NCBI RefSeq assembly: GCF_014645355.1
Contig: NZ_BMLS01000009.1
Span: 62,001 to 126,000 of the forward strand
Length of the DNA: 64,000 nt
Direction of reading: 5' to 3'
Source of the DNA: Bowmanella pacifica
GTDB lineage: Bacteria > Pseudomonadota > Gammaproteobacteria > Enterobacterales > Alteromonadaceae
This document shows positions 27,435 through 36,636 of the stretch, one piece after another; positions within the stretch are counted from its first letter, which is position 1, and each line of letters starts with the position of its first letter. The notes below the pieces were generated by a model, which was not told where the DNA came from, did not search any database, and saw only the letters and a list, made by a program, of their open reading frames with translations. A program made the translations under genes and the position numbers.

Positions 27435-29288
27435 ATGAACCTTAAACACAGCTTACTTACCTTAGCCTTATTGTCGGTATTGGCCGGCTGTTCACTGGAT
27501 GGCGAGGATGGCAACCAAGGGCCGGCTGGTACACCAGGCCAGGACGGCGCGCCAGGGCAGGATGGCAACGCGGGTAAAGATTTACCCCGGGATCTGAATA
27601 TTGAGGTTGTCGGTCGTTTCAATACCGGTATTTACGGCAAGTCCGCTGCTGAAATAGTACAGTTTCATGCGGCCTCCAAGGCCGCTTTTGCCATTAATGC
27701 CGCCGATAATCAGATTGAAGTGATATCCCTGGCAAGTCTGCCTACCGCGGCGGTTGGCAGCCCGGTTACCGACAACAGTCTATCCTCTACGGCTTTTACC
27801 TTCCCGGATAGCGTATCGGTAAAAAATACCACTGGCACTGCAGTCAGTCTGCCACTGGGCGAAGCTAACTCCATTGCCATTTACAACGACTTACTGGCCA
27901 TTGCGGTGGCGGGCAAAGAGAAAACGGCCACCGGCGCTGTCTTGTTTTACAGCCTGGATGGCACCGGTCAGGGCAGCTTTATCAAAGCGGTCGCAGCCGG
28001 TGCGCTACCGGATATGCTTACTTTCACGCCGGATGGCAGCAAGGTACTGGTAGCCAATGAGGGCGAACCGGATACGAATTACAATCTTGATCCAGAAGGC
28101 TCCATCAGCGTTATCAGCTTGACTGAAGGCATACCCGCGGATTTGGCGGATGACATTAACCTCAGCACAGATATGATTTTCAGCTCAGACCTGTTAAGCG
28201 CTGCCGATTACGATACCGATGCCAAACGCCGCAGCTTACTAAAAGCCAGTGGCGTAAAGTTGGCAGCTCCCACTGGCACCACAGTGGCGCAGGACCTGGA
28301 GCCAGAATACATTGCCGTGGCGGCTGACAGCAAAACCGCCTATGTGTCGCTGCAAGAAGCCAATGCCATTGGCATCCTGAATCTGGATGAAATGACCATT
28401 GAGGTCAAAGCGCTGGGGCTGAAAGATTGGGGCCGGTTCGGTATAGACTTCAGCAACGAAGATGAAGTGGCGTCCTTCAGAACACTCCCCAATGTTTACG
28501 GTATGTTCCAACCGGACAGTATCGCCACTTATAGCTGGAACGGCGCCACCTTTATCCTGTCAGCCAACGAAGGCGACGCAAGGGACTGGGATGCCTATTC
28601 AGAAGACATCAGGGTGAAAGACATTGTAGACCCGGATGAATTCAACCTGACGCTATCCACCACGTTACAGGCGCTGTATGATGAAACAGGCGGAAAAGAC
28701 GGCCTGGGACGCTTGAAAGTGACCTCGGCACTGCTGGATCCGGATAACGATGGCGTAGTGGAAAAGCTCCATGCTTATGGCGCCCGCTCTTTCTCAATCT
28801 GGGATCAAAACATCAACCAGGTGTTTGATTCCGGCGACGATTTCGGTCGCATCGGCGCCGCCGTGCTGGGCAACAACTTCAACAGTGCGCATACCGAAAG
28901 CAAAGGCGATAACCGCTCGGACGATAAAGGCGGCGAGCCAGAGGCCATTGATGTGGGTGAGATTGCTGGTCGCGTGTACGCCTTTATTGGCCAGGAGCGT
29001 TCCGGCGACTTGTTTGTTTACGATGTCACTAACCCTTTTCAGGCAGCCTTTGTTGCCCATTACAATAACCGCAACTTTAATGTCGACTTTGAACTGGATG
29101 ACGACCTGGATAATCCCTGTGATGAAAACGAAGGGATGGACTGTAGCCAAGTTCCTGAGGCCGGCGATCTGGGGCCGGAAAGCATCAAGTTTATCAGTGC
29201 CGAACACAGCCCCAATGGCAATGCCCTGCTGCTGATCGGTAATGAAGTCAGTGGTTCGGTAACGGTTTACCAGATCACTGAAAAATAA
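27435..29288 (+). CDS. Choice-of-anchor I lipoprotein with collagen-like stretch
   Basis: A 617-residue exported lipoprotein. Lipobox LAGC near residue 19 follows MNLKHSLLTLALLSV. Eight Gly-X-Y triplets (GNQGPAGTPGQDG and on) follow directly, then a large beta-propeller-like domain of the choice-of-anchor I type, with ANEGEPD, ANEGDARDWD and LGPESIKFI motifs also seen in bacterial esterase-like and phytase-like proteins. This start has GAGA about 6 bases upstream; an ATG 12 bases earlier at 27423 is possible. The function is unknown; a calcium-rich surface protein is plausible. It ends with a strong hairpin. Confidence 0.82.
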   Translation: MNLKHSLLTLALLSVLAGCSLDGEDGNQGPAGTPGQDGAPGQDGNAGKDLPRDLNIEVVGRFNTGIYGKSAAEIVQFHAASKAAFAINAADNQIEVISLASLPTAAVGSPVTDNSLSSTAFTFPDSVSVKNTTGTAVSLPLGEANSIAIYNDLLAIAVAGKEKTATGAVLFYSLDGTGQGSFIKAVAAGALPDMLTFTPDGSKVLVANEGEPDTNYNLDPEGSISVISLTEGIPADLADDINLSTDMIFSSDLLSAADYDTDAKRRSLLKASGVKLAAPTGTTVAQDLEPEYIAVAADSKTAYVSLQEANAIGILNLDEMTIEVKALGLKDWGRFGIDFSNEDEVASFRTLPNVYGMFQPDSIATYSWNGATFILSANEGDARDWDAYSEDIRVKDIVDPDEFNLTLSTTLQALYDETGGKDGLGRLKVTSALLDPDNDGVVEKLHAYGARSFSIWDQNINQVFDSGDDFGRIGAAVLGNNFNSAHTESKGDNRSDDKGGEPEAIDVGEIAGRVYAFIGQERSGDLFVYDVTNPFQAAFVAHYNNRNFNVDFELDDDLDNPCDENEGMDCSQVPEAGDLGPESIKFISAEHSPNGNALLLIGNEVSGSVTVYQITEK

Positions 29289-29296
29289 CCCCGCAC

Positions 29297-29325
29297 AGAC
29301 CAACAGCCAAACAAGCTGTTGGTCT
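29297..29325 (+). terminator. Hairpin after the choice-of-anchor lipoprotein
   Basis: AGACCAACAGC and GCTGTTGGTCT form an 11-bp perfect stem with a 7-base loop; the following TCC is not a T-run. Confidence 0.6.
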
Positions 29326-29386
29326 TCCTACCTGCCGCTTTGATACACTTGGGTTTCGAATTTCATGGCTTGGGGTTTTCATTCGC

Positions 29387-29899
29387 TTGGACAACGAGGT
29401 TAAATTACAGGCACAGATGCGGTTGCAGCATTGTCACCAACTTGCCGAACAACAATTGCAAAGGCGTTTTCCCCTTCCTTCCCTTAGCTTCGATCAACGT
29501 GGACGCATTGCCGGCAGCGCTCGCTTGCAAGCCAATCATATTCGTTTAAATGCAGTACTCTTAGCGGACAATGCAGAGGAATTTATGCGAGAAGTGATCC
29601 CCCATGAATTCTGCCATTTGCTGGTGTGGCAGTTGTATGGGCGCGGCTCATTGTTCAAGCGGATTCAACCTCATGGAACGCAGTGGAAGGGACTGATGAA
29701 GTCTTTGTTTAACCTCAATGGCACGTCGACTCACCGTATGGATATCAGCAAGGTGGCAGGCCAGCAGTTTCCCTATCATTGTCAGTGCGGGCCGGTTCAT
29801 CTGTCGATTCGACGCCACAACCGCATGCAAAAAGGTGTGATCTATCATTGTCGACGCTGCCAACAAGCCCTTGTCCCGCAATTACCGGCTCAGAACTAA
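29387..29899 (+). CDS. sprT: SprT family zinc metalloprotease-like protein
   Basis: A 170-residue protein with the SprT zinc-protease motif HEFCH at 73-77 and a C-terminal zinc ribbon (HCQCG, then HCRRC). Related to eukaryotic Spartan, though activity of bacterial SprT is unproven. The start is uncertain: TTG at 29387 is taken because the alignment to SprT begins near there. The 3' end overlaps the convergent glycosyltransferase by 4 bp. It has a weak ribosome binding site. Confidence 0.85.
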   Translation: MDNEVKLQAQMRLQHCHQLAEQQLQRRFPLPSLSFDQRGRIAGSARLQANHIRLNAVLLADNAEEFMREVIPHEFCHLLVWQLYGRGSLFKRIQPHGTQWKGLMKSLFNLNGTSTHRMDISKVAGQQFPYHCQCGPVHLSIRRHNRMQKGVIYHCRRCQQALVPQLPAQN

Positions 29900-31146
29900 G
29901 ACTGCAAGGCCTTGAGGCGATTCTTTGCTTCGATCCACTGCGCCATATATTGGGTGCTTTTAAGACTATGGTGACGCAGCATACTGCCAAAGAAATTAGC
30001 CTGGCGACATGTGGCTAAATTATCACTAACCTGTGCGATACAAGCTAATAACCGGGGGCCATGTTCGGCTTTAGAAAAGCGCGCTGGCAACAATTGCCCG
30101 GCGCATTCGCTTAGTGCCTGCCACTGGTTTTTATGTTGATACAATCCCACGGCCTGCGCAGCAAATGCCTGGGCGTCATCGGCCACCAACAAACCGGGTG
30201 GCAGCTCAGCATACATACCTTCGGCCCCGATACTGCTGGTTACCGCCGGGGTTTGGCATAGTGCAGCATCTATCAGTTTGCCCTTTAACCCGGCACCAAA
30301 TCGCAGCGGCGCCAGCATGACTCTGGCCTGCCCGACCACGCTCAATGCATCTGTTGCCCAGCCTTTAACCAAAAAGCCTTGTTTTGGATTATGCAGCGCG
30401 GTGGCTTTGGGCGGTGGATAGGCCCCATACACATGCAACTCAGCATGAGGCAGCTGTTGGCGGATCAGCGGCCAAATACTTTCTTTCAGATAAAGTACCG
30501 CGTCCCAGTTCGGGGCATGGCGGAAATTGCCAATACTGATAAAGTGGCCACGCTGTTCGTATGCCAGTGTCTGTGAAGCGGACACCTGCCCTTGCATAAA
30601 AGGACAATAGTGCAAAATTTCCGCCGGAATATTAAAAACGTCTCGCAAGAGCGCCCATTCAAACTCGGAGATAACCAGGGTGATATCGCAGCGCAAAATA
30701 GCAGCGATTTCACGCTTAGCCAACTCATTGTACAAATGTGTGTTGCTGAGTCGCTCGCCTTGTTTTAGCGCCAGATGCCTGGCATGGCGTAAAAAATGCA
30801 GGTCTTCAGAGTCAAGAATACGCAGAGCATTGGGACAATGTTGTTCTACCCGCCAGCCGAATTGTTCTTCCATCATAAAGCGGTCGAACATCACCACATC
30901 GGGTTGCAGGTGACGAATATAGTCATCAAACGAGGCGCAATTAAGACTCAGTGTAACGGCTTCCACTCCGAGCCCGGCTAAATCTACAGCATGTTGGCTA
31001 CTTTCAGCCGCAGAGCCATATACTATTTGATACCCGGCCGAGCGAAACACCGACAAAAGTTGCAACATACGGCTGCCCGCAGCAGAAGAATTCGGCTCCG
31101 GCCATACATAACCAATCACCAACAGGGTTTTATCATTACTCGGCAA
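29896..31146 (-). CDS. Glycosyltransferase (GT4-like)
   Basis: A 416-residue GT-B glycosyltransferase. The N-terminal domain begins VIGYVWPEPNSSAAGSRM, a donor-side loop with the usual GxxxxSxxxxG character. The C-terminal domain holds ISIGNFRHAPNWDAVLYL, then LAPLRFGAGLKGKLIDAA, the donor-binding E/K-rich stretch of GT4 and GT4-like proteins. TTG at 31146 is chosen because GGAG lies 7 bases upstream and translation then overlaps the stop of the diguanylate cyclase gene; ATGs at 31173 and 31203 lack such a site. Envelope or exopolysaccharide role inferred. Confidence 0.8.
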   Translation of the reverse strand: MPSNDKTLLVIGYVWPEPNSSAAGSRMLQLLSVFRSAGYQIVYGSAAESSQHAVDLAGLGVEAVTLSLNCASFDDYIRHLQPDVVMFDRFMMEEQFGWRVEQHCPNALRILDSEDLHFLRHARHLALKQGERLSNTHLYNELAKREIAAILRCDITLVISEFEWALLRDVFNIPAEILHYCPFMQGQVSASQTLAYEQRGHFISIGNFRHAPNWDAVLYLKESIWPLIRQQLPHAELHVYGAYPPPKATALHNPKQGFLVKGWATDALSVVGQARVMLAPLRFGAGLKGKLIDAALCQTPAVTSSIGAEGMYAELPPGLLVADDAQAFAAQAVGLYQHKNQWQALSECAGQLLPARFSKAEHGPRLLACIAQVSDNLATCRQANFFGSMLRHHSLKSTQYMAQWIEAKNRLKALQS

Positions 31147-32581
31147 CGTCCATCTCCAGTCTGTTTCGCCCATGATGTTTGGCCCGATACAAGAGTGTAT
31201 CAACCTTTTGCAGTAGTATCTCTACGGGCGCACCATCGGCTTGCATGGCACCAATGCTCAGGGTAATCAGGTAAGTCCTGCCGTTCACCTGAATTCCCTC
31301 TTGTTCGAGGCTGCTGCGCAACCGCTCCAGTGCTTGTCTTGCTTGATTCAGGCTAACGTTTGGCATCAACAAGGCGAACTCCTCCCCGCCAATACGAGCC
31401 AGCACATCAATCTGCCGTAACTGCTTAACCATCAAATCGGCCAACCCTTTCAGCACCCTGTCACCGATAAGGTGGCCGTGTTGATCATTAACTTTTTTAA
31501 ACCAATCCACATCCATCAAGGCAACCACGTAAGGGGCTTTGGTGCGTTCACTACGTAAACGCTCCTCGTCCAAACGTCGCAAAAAATGCACGCGATTGTA
31601 CAAGCCAGTCAGATCGTCATGAATCGCCTTCTCTCGCCAAAATGCCTGAATGCGAATAGCTTCATTCAGCTCTTGCTGATGCAGCATAATCGCCAGCGAT
31701 ACCACGGCAATACAAAAAACAAAGGACATCAACATCACTACGCCGGTGTCATAGTCGGCTAACGCGAAGGGGCCTAAATCCTGTGACGCCATCATAAGCA
31801 ACGCCATCACGCAAAGCAGTAGAGCAAATCCAAGATGATAAGGGCGACCACGCAAGGCAACAAAAGTCAGGAGCGGAAAACAGAGGTATAAAGCGCCGGG
31901 TAACAAGTGAAAGGCCGCCACCACCGACAGCAGCGCAAAGAGCATGGTCAATACCACAAACTTAGGCCAGGTCAACTGTGAGAGTACCAAGCCACGTAAA
32001 CTTAGATACAGTGGATAAATCAACAAGATGCCCAGGCTGTCGGCCAGAAACAAGGCTTGAAAGTAGTAGTTCCATTGTTCGAGGCTGATATAGCCCCCCC
32101 ACCAAAGATTGCTACACAGTAAAAGTGACGATAACCCCATTGGCAGTAGGCAAGCCCAAAACAGCAAGGACACCGTATCCCAGCTTTTACACAGGCCCTG
32201 TGGTAAATGTCGTTGTACTAAGAGCGCAGCCAAGCCCGATGCGAGGGTATCAATAGTGGCCGCCACCACAGTATGCAGCACTCCCGCATCCAAGCCGGAG
32301 GCTGTCATGGATGGATAATTTGCTGCCAGGCTGGCGATAAACACCAAAGGACCTGCCGTAAGGCCGATTTGCATAAACATAATCAGCCCGATACCGGCCG
32401 GCAGCCACAGCAAAGTGATATTGCCGGGAGGCAGGGACAAAATGGTCATGCCCAGCAACGCGGTCAAGTAGTAGCAGAGGGTTGCCAAAGACAACCATAT
32501 AAGTCGGGGAAACTTCAGAGTACCACCTATCAAAACAAAAAGAATTCGGCGGACAAGCCCTTCCCTGATACCTGGCGACAA
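31136..32581 (-). CDS. MASE1-type diguanylate cyclase
   Basis: A 481-residue membrane diguanylate cyclase. Residues about 25-300 form eight to nine hydrophobic helices with the MASE1 pattern PPGNITLLWLPAGIG. The GGDEF domain spans about 315-475 with GGEEF at 398-402. Unlike the other cyclase in the window, it has a proper I-site, RQID, at 389-392, five residues before GGEEF, so c-di-GMP feedback inhibition is expected. Its end overlaps the glycosyltransferase start by 11 bp, indicating translational coupling. That suggests local control of a polysaccharide step. Confidence 0.9.
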   Translation of the reverse strand: MSPGIREGLVRRILFVLIGGTLKFPRLIWLSLATLCYYLTALLGMTILSLPPGNITLLWLPAGIGLIMFMQIGLTAGPLVFIASLAANYPSMTASGLDAGVLHTVVAATIDTLASGLAALLVQRHLPQGLCKSWDTVSLLFWACLLPMGLSSLLLCSNLWWGGYISLEQWNYYFQALFLADSLGILLIYPLYLSLRGLVLSQLTWPKFVVLTMLFALLSVVAAFHLLPGALYLCFPLLTFVALRGRPYHLGFALLLCVMALLMMASQDLGPFALADYDTGVVMLMSFVFCIAVVSLAIMLHQQELNEAIRIQAFWREKAIHDDLTGLYNRVHFLRRLDEERLRSERTKAPYVVALMDVDWFKKVNDQHGHLIGDRVLKGLADLMVKQLRQIDVLARIGGEEFALLMPNVSLNQARQALERLRSSLEQEGIQVNGRTYLITLSIGAMQADGAPVEILLQKVDTLLYRAKHHGRNRLEMDVAE

Positions 32582-32783
32582 CTTAAGTGTAATGGCTCCT
32601 GGGCGCCGCCGCCAATATCTAGGACCAGGTAAAGAGAAAAAACATCAAAAAAATTTATAACGTTTTTGTTATAAATTTGCGTTGCTAGTGACTAGCATGT
32701 TGTGCTCGGTAAATTTGACACTCAGGTTTACCGATACACCTATCAGGAATTCGCCCAAAATAAGAAATCAAGGGAGACAATTT

Positions 32784-33476
32784 GTGGCAACACTTTCCAA
32801 CGCGCTCGTTAATGTTTTTGTGGCCCCCAAAAGCCTATTCGATGATCTAAAAGAGGCCAAAGGCTGGGGATGGATAGCACTTTTCTTCTCCACCATCTTA
32901 TATGCACTTGTCACATATTGGCTTTACAGCGGTATGAGTTCGGAATGGATTGTTGAGCAGCAAATCGCACAAATGGGCGATGTCAGCCCGGCGGAAGCCG
33001 ATCAAGCACGCAGTTTTATGCAAGATAGCGCGCCTTATACTGCCCCCATTGCCGCAGTAAGCATTGTTCTGGCAACCCTGTTGATGAATGCCTTGTACTC
33101 GGGCTACCTGAAACTGGTCAGTCGTACCGATGAATTCAGCTACGGGGATTGGTACAGCTTTAGTCTGTGGGCCATGATGCCTATGTTCTTTAACGCACTG
33201 GGGCTGGCGCTGCTGATTTTACTGGCAGACAGCCCGGATGTACCTCTGAATTTTGCCAACTATGCATCCTTAAACCAATTATTGCTGAACTTACCCATAG
33301 ACCATGCCCTATACAACTGGGCTGAAGCGTTCAACCTGTTTAGCTTATGGGGCATTGTGGTCGCGGCGGCAGGGTTGCAAAGCTGGGCCAAGATGAAGCC
33401 CATTACTGCCTATGTGCTGGCAGGATTACCCTTTATGACAATCATGGGGACCTGGCTGCTGATTGCACTTTTCTAA
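32784..33476 (+). CDS. Yip1 family membrane protein
   Basis: A 230-residue protein with about five hydrophobic helices and the Yip1 fold pattern: soluble N-terminal part ATLSNALVNVFVAPKSLFDDL, then helices from about residue 30, with LLMNALYSGYLKLVSR in the middle. The start is GTG at 32784, with GGGAGA upstream; an earlier in-frame ATG at 32682 gives an unusual 34-residue extension. It precedes a MacAB-like efflux unit by 12 bp, so a role linked to that pump is likely but undefined. Confidence 0.8.
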   Translation: MATLSNALVNVFVAPKSLFDDLKEAKGWGWIALFFSTILYALVTYWLYSGMSSEWIVEQQIAQMGDVSPAEADQARSFMQDSAPYTAPIAAVSIVLATLLMNALYSGYLKLVSRTDEFSYGDWYSFSLWAMMPMFFNALGLALLILLADSPDVPLNFANYASLNQLLLNLPIDHALYNWAEAFNLFSLWGIVVAAAGLQSWAKMKPITAYVLAGLPFMTIMGTWLLIALF

Positions 33477-33488
33477 TCGGGGATCGAT

Positions 33489-34649
33489 ATGAAAAAAATT
33501 CTCATCCTGGGTGCCATCATTTTGTGTGTGCTTGGTCTGGTTTCCTATAAACACCTCTCTGGAAATAAAGGCCAGGTTACCGTGGAAGCCGCGGCCGTTA
33601 GCCAAGGGGTACTGAGCGACACTATCCTGGCCTCGGGCAACCTGGTATTTAAGTCGCAAATTCAGATCCGCTCCGAAGTCACCGGCACAGTGCAAGATGT
33701 GTTAGTGGAAGAAGGCCAGCATGTGCAACAAGGCGAGGTGCTGATGCGCCTTGATCCCACCGCCTTTAACGCTGATGTGGAAAGCTATCAGGCTGCGGTG
33801 GATGCCAGGCGCATCGAAATTCAGCGTACCCGCGCGGTGGAAGACGACCTGCAGCGCCAGGTAAAACGTAATCGCAGTTTGCTTACGCAAAAGCTAGTGC
33901 AACAGGAGACAGTGGACGCCCTACAAAGCCAATTGGATATTGCCCGTATCAATACCCAGGCGGCGCAGGCGCAGTTGGAGCAAGCCCAGGCGGCCTTGAT
34001 TCTGGCCAAAGACAGACTGCGTAAAACCTTGTTTGTCGCAGCCATGGACGGTTTACTGGCCTCGGTGGATATTAAAACCGGTGAAACGGTCATTGCCGGC
34101 ACCACAAATATTGTCGGTTCCGACCTGATGGTACTGGCCGATCCCAGCGCCATTCTGGCTGAGCTCAGAGTGGATGAAGCTGATATTGCCCGCGTGGCTT
34201 TAGGGCAAAAGGCCGAGATTTTTGCCGCCGCTTTGCCTAAAACCCCCATTAGCGGCGAAGTGATTTCTATTGGTACCTCAGCCAAACGCCTGTCCAGTGG
34301 CGAAGGCCTGGCGTTTCGGGTTAAGGTGCTGCTTGCCCCCGGCGAGCATCAGCTATACCCAGGTATGAGTTGCCGTGCTGAGATCATCACGAACCAGGGC
34401 GACACCACCTTAAATGTGCCGGTAGCCGCTATCCAGGAAGAGCAAGGTAAATCTTTTGTTTGGCGTGTTGATGATAACAACAAACTGAACAAGGTCTGGG
34501 TCACCACAGGTATGGCCACCGATATTCAGCAAGCCGTGCTATCTGGCCTGCAGGATATGCATAAAGTGGTGGTGGGACCATCCAGGCTGTTCAGCCAACT
34601 AGAAGAAGGCCAAAGCGTACAACTTAAACAGGATGTAAATAGTGACTGA
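33489..34649 (+). CDS. MacA-like periplasmic adaptor of an ABC efflux pump
   Basis: A 386-residue membrane-fusion protein that bridges an inner-membrane ABC pump and an outer-membrane channel. One N-terminal helix at about 4-22; lipoyl-like half motifs around RSEVTGTVQDVLVEEGQHVQQGEVLMRLD (residues near 57-85), a coiled-coil hairpin with RNRSLLTQKLVQQETVDALQSQL, and beta-barrel and MP domains with SGEVISIG and YPGMSCRAEI. The stop overlaps the ATPase start. No dedicated outer-membrane channel gene is present; TolC-type sharing is inferred. Confidence 0.88.
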   Translation: MKKILILGAIILCVLGLVSYKHLSGNKGQVTVEAAAVSQGVLSDTILASGNLVFKSQIQIRSEVTGTVQDVLVEEGQHVQQGEVLMRLDPTAFNADVESYQAAVDARRIEIQRTRAVEDDLQRQVKRNRSLLTQKLVQQETVDALQSQLDIARINTQAAQAQLEQAQAALILAKDRLRKTLFVAAMDGLLASVDIKTGETVIAGTTNIVGSDLMVLADPSAILAELRVDEADIARVALGQKAEIFAAALPKTPISGEVISIGTSAKRLSSGEGLAFRVKVLLAPGEHQLYPGMSCRAEIITNQGDTTLNVPVAAIQEEQGKSFVWRVDDNNKLNKVWVTTGMATDIQQAVLSGLQDMHKVVVGPSRLFSQLEEGQSVQLKQDVNSD

Positions 34650-35364
34650 TGATAAGCCGGTAATCCGTCTGAGCAATATCAGCAAACGCTATGAAATGGG
34701 TGGCGAGCTGTTTTATGCATTGCGGGACATCAGCCTGCAGATCACCCGCAACGATTATGTTGCCATTATCGGTCCTTCCGGCTCGGGAAAATCGACCCTG
34801 ATGAATATTCTGGGCTGTTTGGATATTCCCAGCAGCGGTGAGTACCGACTGGATAATCAAGCGGTGGCCCGTATGAACGAAGCCCAGCTTGCACAAATCC
34901 GTAACCAAAGTGTCGGCTTTATCTTTCAGAGTTTTAATTTGTTGCCCCGCGCCTCGGTACTGGCCAATGTCATGCAGCCGCTAGTCTATCGTATGCTCCC
35001 CAGTGCCGAGCGAATAGACATGGCCAAGCAAGCACTAAAGCGGGTTGGCCTGGCTGATAAGCTTAGTCATTATCCCAATCAGCTATCCGGTGGTCAGCGC
35101 CAGCGGGTGGCGATTGCCCGGGCGCTAGTCACCAAACCGGCTATTTTGCTGGGTGATGAACCCACAGGCAACCTGGACAGCAAAACAACCCAGGACATTA
35201 TGAAACTCTTTGATGAGCTGCACAGTGAGGGCCATACCATAGTGCTGGTTACCCATGAGCAAGAGATTGCCGATCATTGTAAACGGGTGATCCGTTTGGT
35301 TGATGGCCTGATAGCGGCGGATAAGCGAAACGATAAAACTCAGCCGGAGAAACTGCATGTTTAA
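34642..35364 (+). CDS. MacB-like ABC transporter ATP-binding protein
   Basis: A 240-residue ATPase of the MacB/LolD class. Walker A GPSGSGKST at about 44-52, Q-loop FIFQSFNLLPR, signature LSGGQRQR and Walker B AILLGDEPTGNLDS. The start is GTG at 34642 within the end of the adaptor gene (overlap of 8 bases). It ends 8 bases into the permease gene, so all three are translationally coupled. Export of macrolide-like or peptide substrates, or lipoprotein handling, is possible. Confidence 0.92.
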   Translation: MTDDKPVIRLSNISKRYEMGGELFYALRDISLQITRNDYVAIIGPSGSGKSTLMNILGCLDIPSSGEYRLDNQAVARMNEAQLAQIRNQSVGFIFQSFNLLPRASVLANVMQPLVYRMLPSAERIDMAKQALKRVGLADKLSHYPNQLSGGQRQRVAIARALVTKPAILLGDEPTGNLDSKTTQDIMKLFDELHSEGHTIVLVTHEQEIADHCKRVIRLVDGLIAADKRNDKTQPEKLHV

Positions 35365-36595
35365 TGGACTACATGCCGCCATTGAAGGCACCCGTGCAGC
35401 GCTCGCTTCCATTCGCGCCCACGCTATGCGTAGCGCCTTAACCACCTTGGGTATAGTGATTGGTGTCGCAGCGGTGATCACTGTAGTCGCCATAATGGAA
35501 GGCCTGAGTTCAGGTATTGATTCACAGCTAGATGATCTTGGCAGTGACATGGTGACGTTACGCGCCATCACCTCTCAGGAACAAGAAATGTTGGGTTTTT
35601 CCAACAAGCTAAGTTACGAAGATTTCTTAGTGCTTAAAGCCAAGGTCAAGGACGTGGAAGATATGAGCGCCAGTATGCAGGCCTTTAGCTTTGGCAGTAC
35701 AGTCAGCTATGGCCGGCAAACCGTTCAAACGCAGGTAATAGGCACCGACTCGGGCTATCAGAAAGTCATTAAAGTGTATCCCCAGCAGGGGCGGTTTATT
35801 CGTAGTACAGACGATGACAGGCGCCGCCGCGTGGTGTTTATTGGTGAGTCAACACGTAAAAAGCTTAAGCTGCCCGAAAACCCCATAGGCGAATTTATTA
35901 GTCTGTCCGGGGAGTGGTTTCGCATTATCGGCGTAGCAGAAGAGCGAGGTTCACTGTTCGGTTTTGACCAGGATAACTACATTATCGCGCCCTTCTCCAC
36001 CATGGCATCGCTGGCAGGCAGCCGGGTGACCGAGAATATCGATATTATGTTCAGACCTGCAGCGGGGGCAAACCTGGATAGTATTCAGGCCCAAATCCGG
36101 CAAATTCTGCGTAAACGTCACCATCTTTCTGGCGATGATAAGGACGATTTTGAGTTTATCACCGCCAAGAAAACCAAGGAAAGCTTCGCGGCGATCACTA
36201 ACTGGGTGACTCTGGTCGCCGGGGGCGTGGTGGGAATTAGCTTGTTGGTAGGGGGAATTGGCGTGATGAATATTATGCTGGTATCGGTCACCGAACGCAC
36301 CCGCGAGATTGGTATCAATAAAGCCCTGGGCGCCACACCTAACTTTATTATGTTGCAGTTTCTGGTAGAGGCACTGGTGTTATCGCTGTTCGGCGGCATC
36401 ATTGGTCTATTGCTTGGCTGGGGCTTGGCGGCCTTCCTCTCCATGCTAGTCCCCAGTATGCCGGCGGCACTCGTACCAGGGTGGGCCATTGCCCTGTCTT
36501 TTGGTTTTACCACAGCTATTGGGGTTATTTTCGGTCTGATGCCGGCCGTTAAAGCCGCCAATCTCAATCCCATCGACGCCCTGCGCTACGAATAA
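35357..36595 (+). CDS. MacB-like ABC transporter permease
   Basis: A 412-residue permease: one N-terminal helix (about 25-50, LTTLGIVIGVAAVITVVAIMEGL), a periplasmic MacB_PCD domain (about 55-270), then three FtsX-type helices with GGIGVMNIMLVSVTERTREIGI, which carries the transmission-interface motif. With the adaptor and ATPase it makes a tripartite efflux system. The mechanotransmission fold does not define the substrate. Confidence 0.92.
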   Translation: MFNGLHAAIEGTRAALASIRAHAMRSALTTLGIVIGVAAVITVVAIMEGLSSGIDSQLDDLGSDMVTLRAITSQEQEMLGFSNKLSYEDFLVLKAKVKDVEDMSASMQAFSFGSTVSYGRQTVQTQVIGTDSGYQKVIKVYPQQGRFIRSTDDDRRRRVVFIGESTRKKLKLPENPIGEFISLSGEWFRIIGVAEERGSLFGFDQDNYIIAPFSTMASLAGSRVTENIDIMFRPAAGANLDSIQAQIRQILRKRHHLSGDDKDDFEFITAKKTKESFAAITNWVTLVAGGVVGISLLVGGIGVMNIMLVSVTERTREIGINKALGATPNFIMLQFLVEALVLSLFGGIIGLLLGWGLAAFLSMLVPSMPAALVPGWAIALSFGFTTAIGVIFGLMPAVKAANLNPIDALRYE

Positions 36596-36601
36596 AAACA
36601 A

Positions 36602-36631
36602 GCTAAAACGCTGCACATGCGGCGTTTTAGC
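36602..36631. terminator. Bidirectional terminator hairpin between convergent genes
   Basis: GCTAAAACGC and GCGTTTTAGC flank a paired TGC/GCG core with a 4-base ACAT loop. Its A/T-rich arms can serve as T-tracts for both the efflux operon and the thioredoxin gene. Confidence 0.75.
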
Positions 36632-36636
36632 CATAC

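Noticed and set aside
31147-31203. ATG starts at 31173 and 31203 for the glycosyltransferase
   Set aside because: No ribosome binding site before either and both lie deep in the upstream cyclase gene; the TTG at 31146 has GGAG at good spacing.
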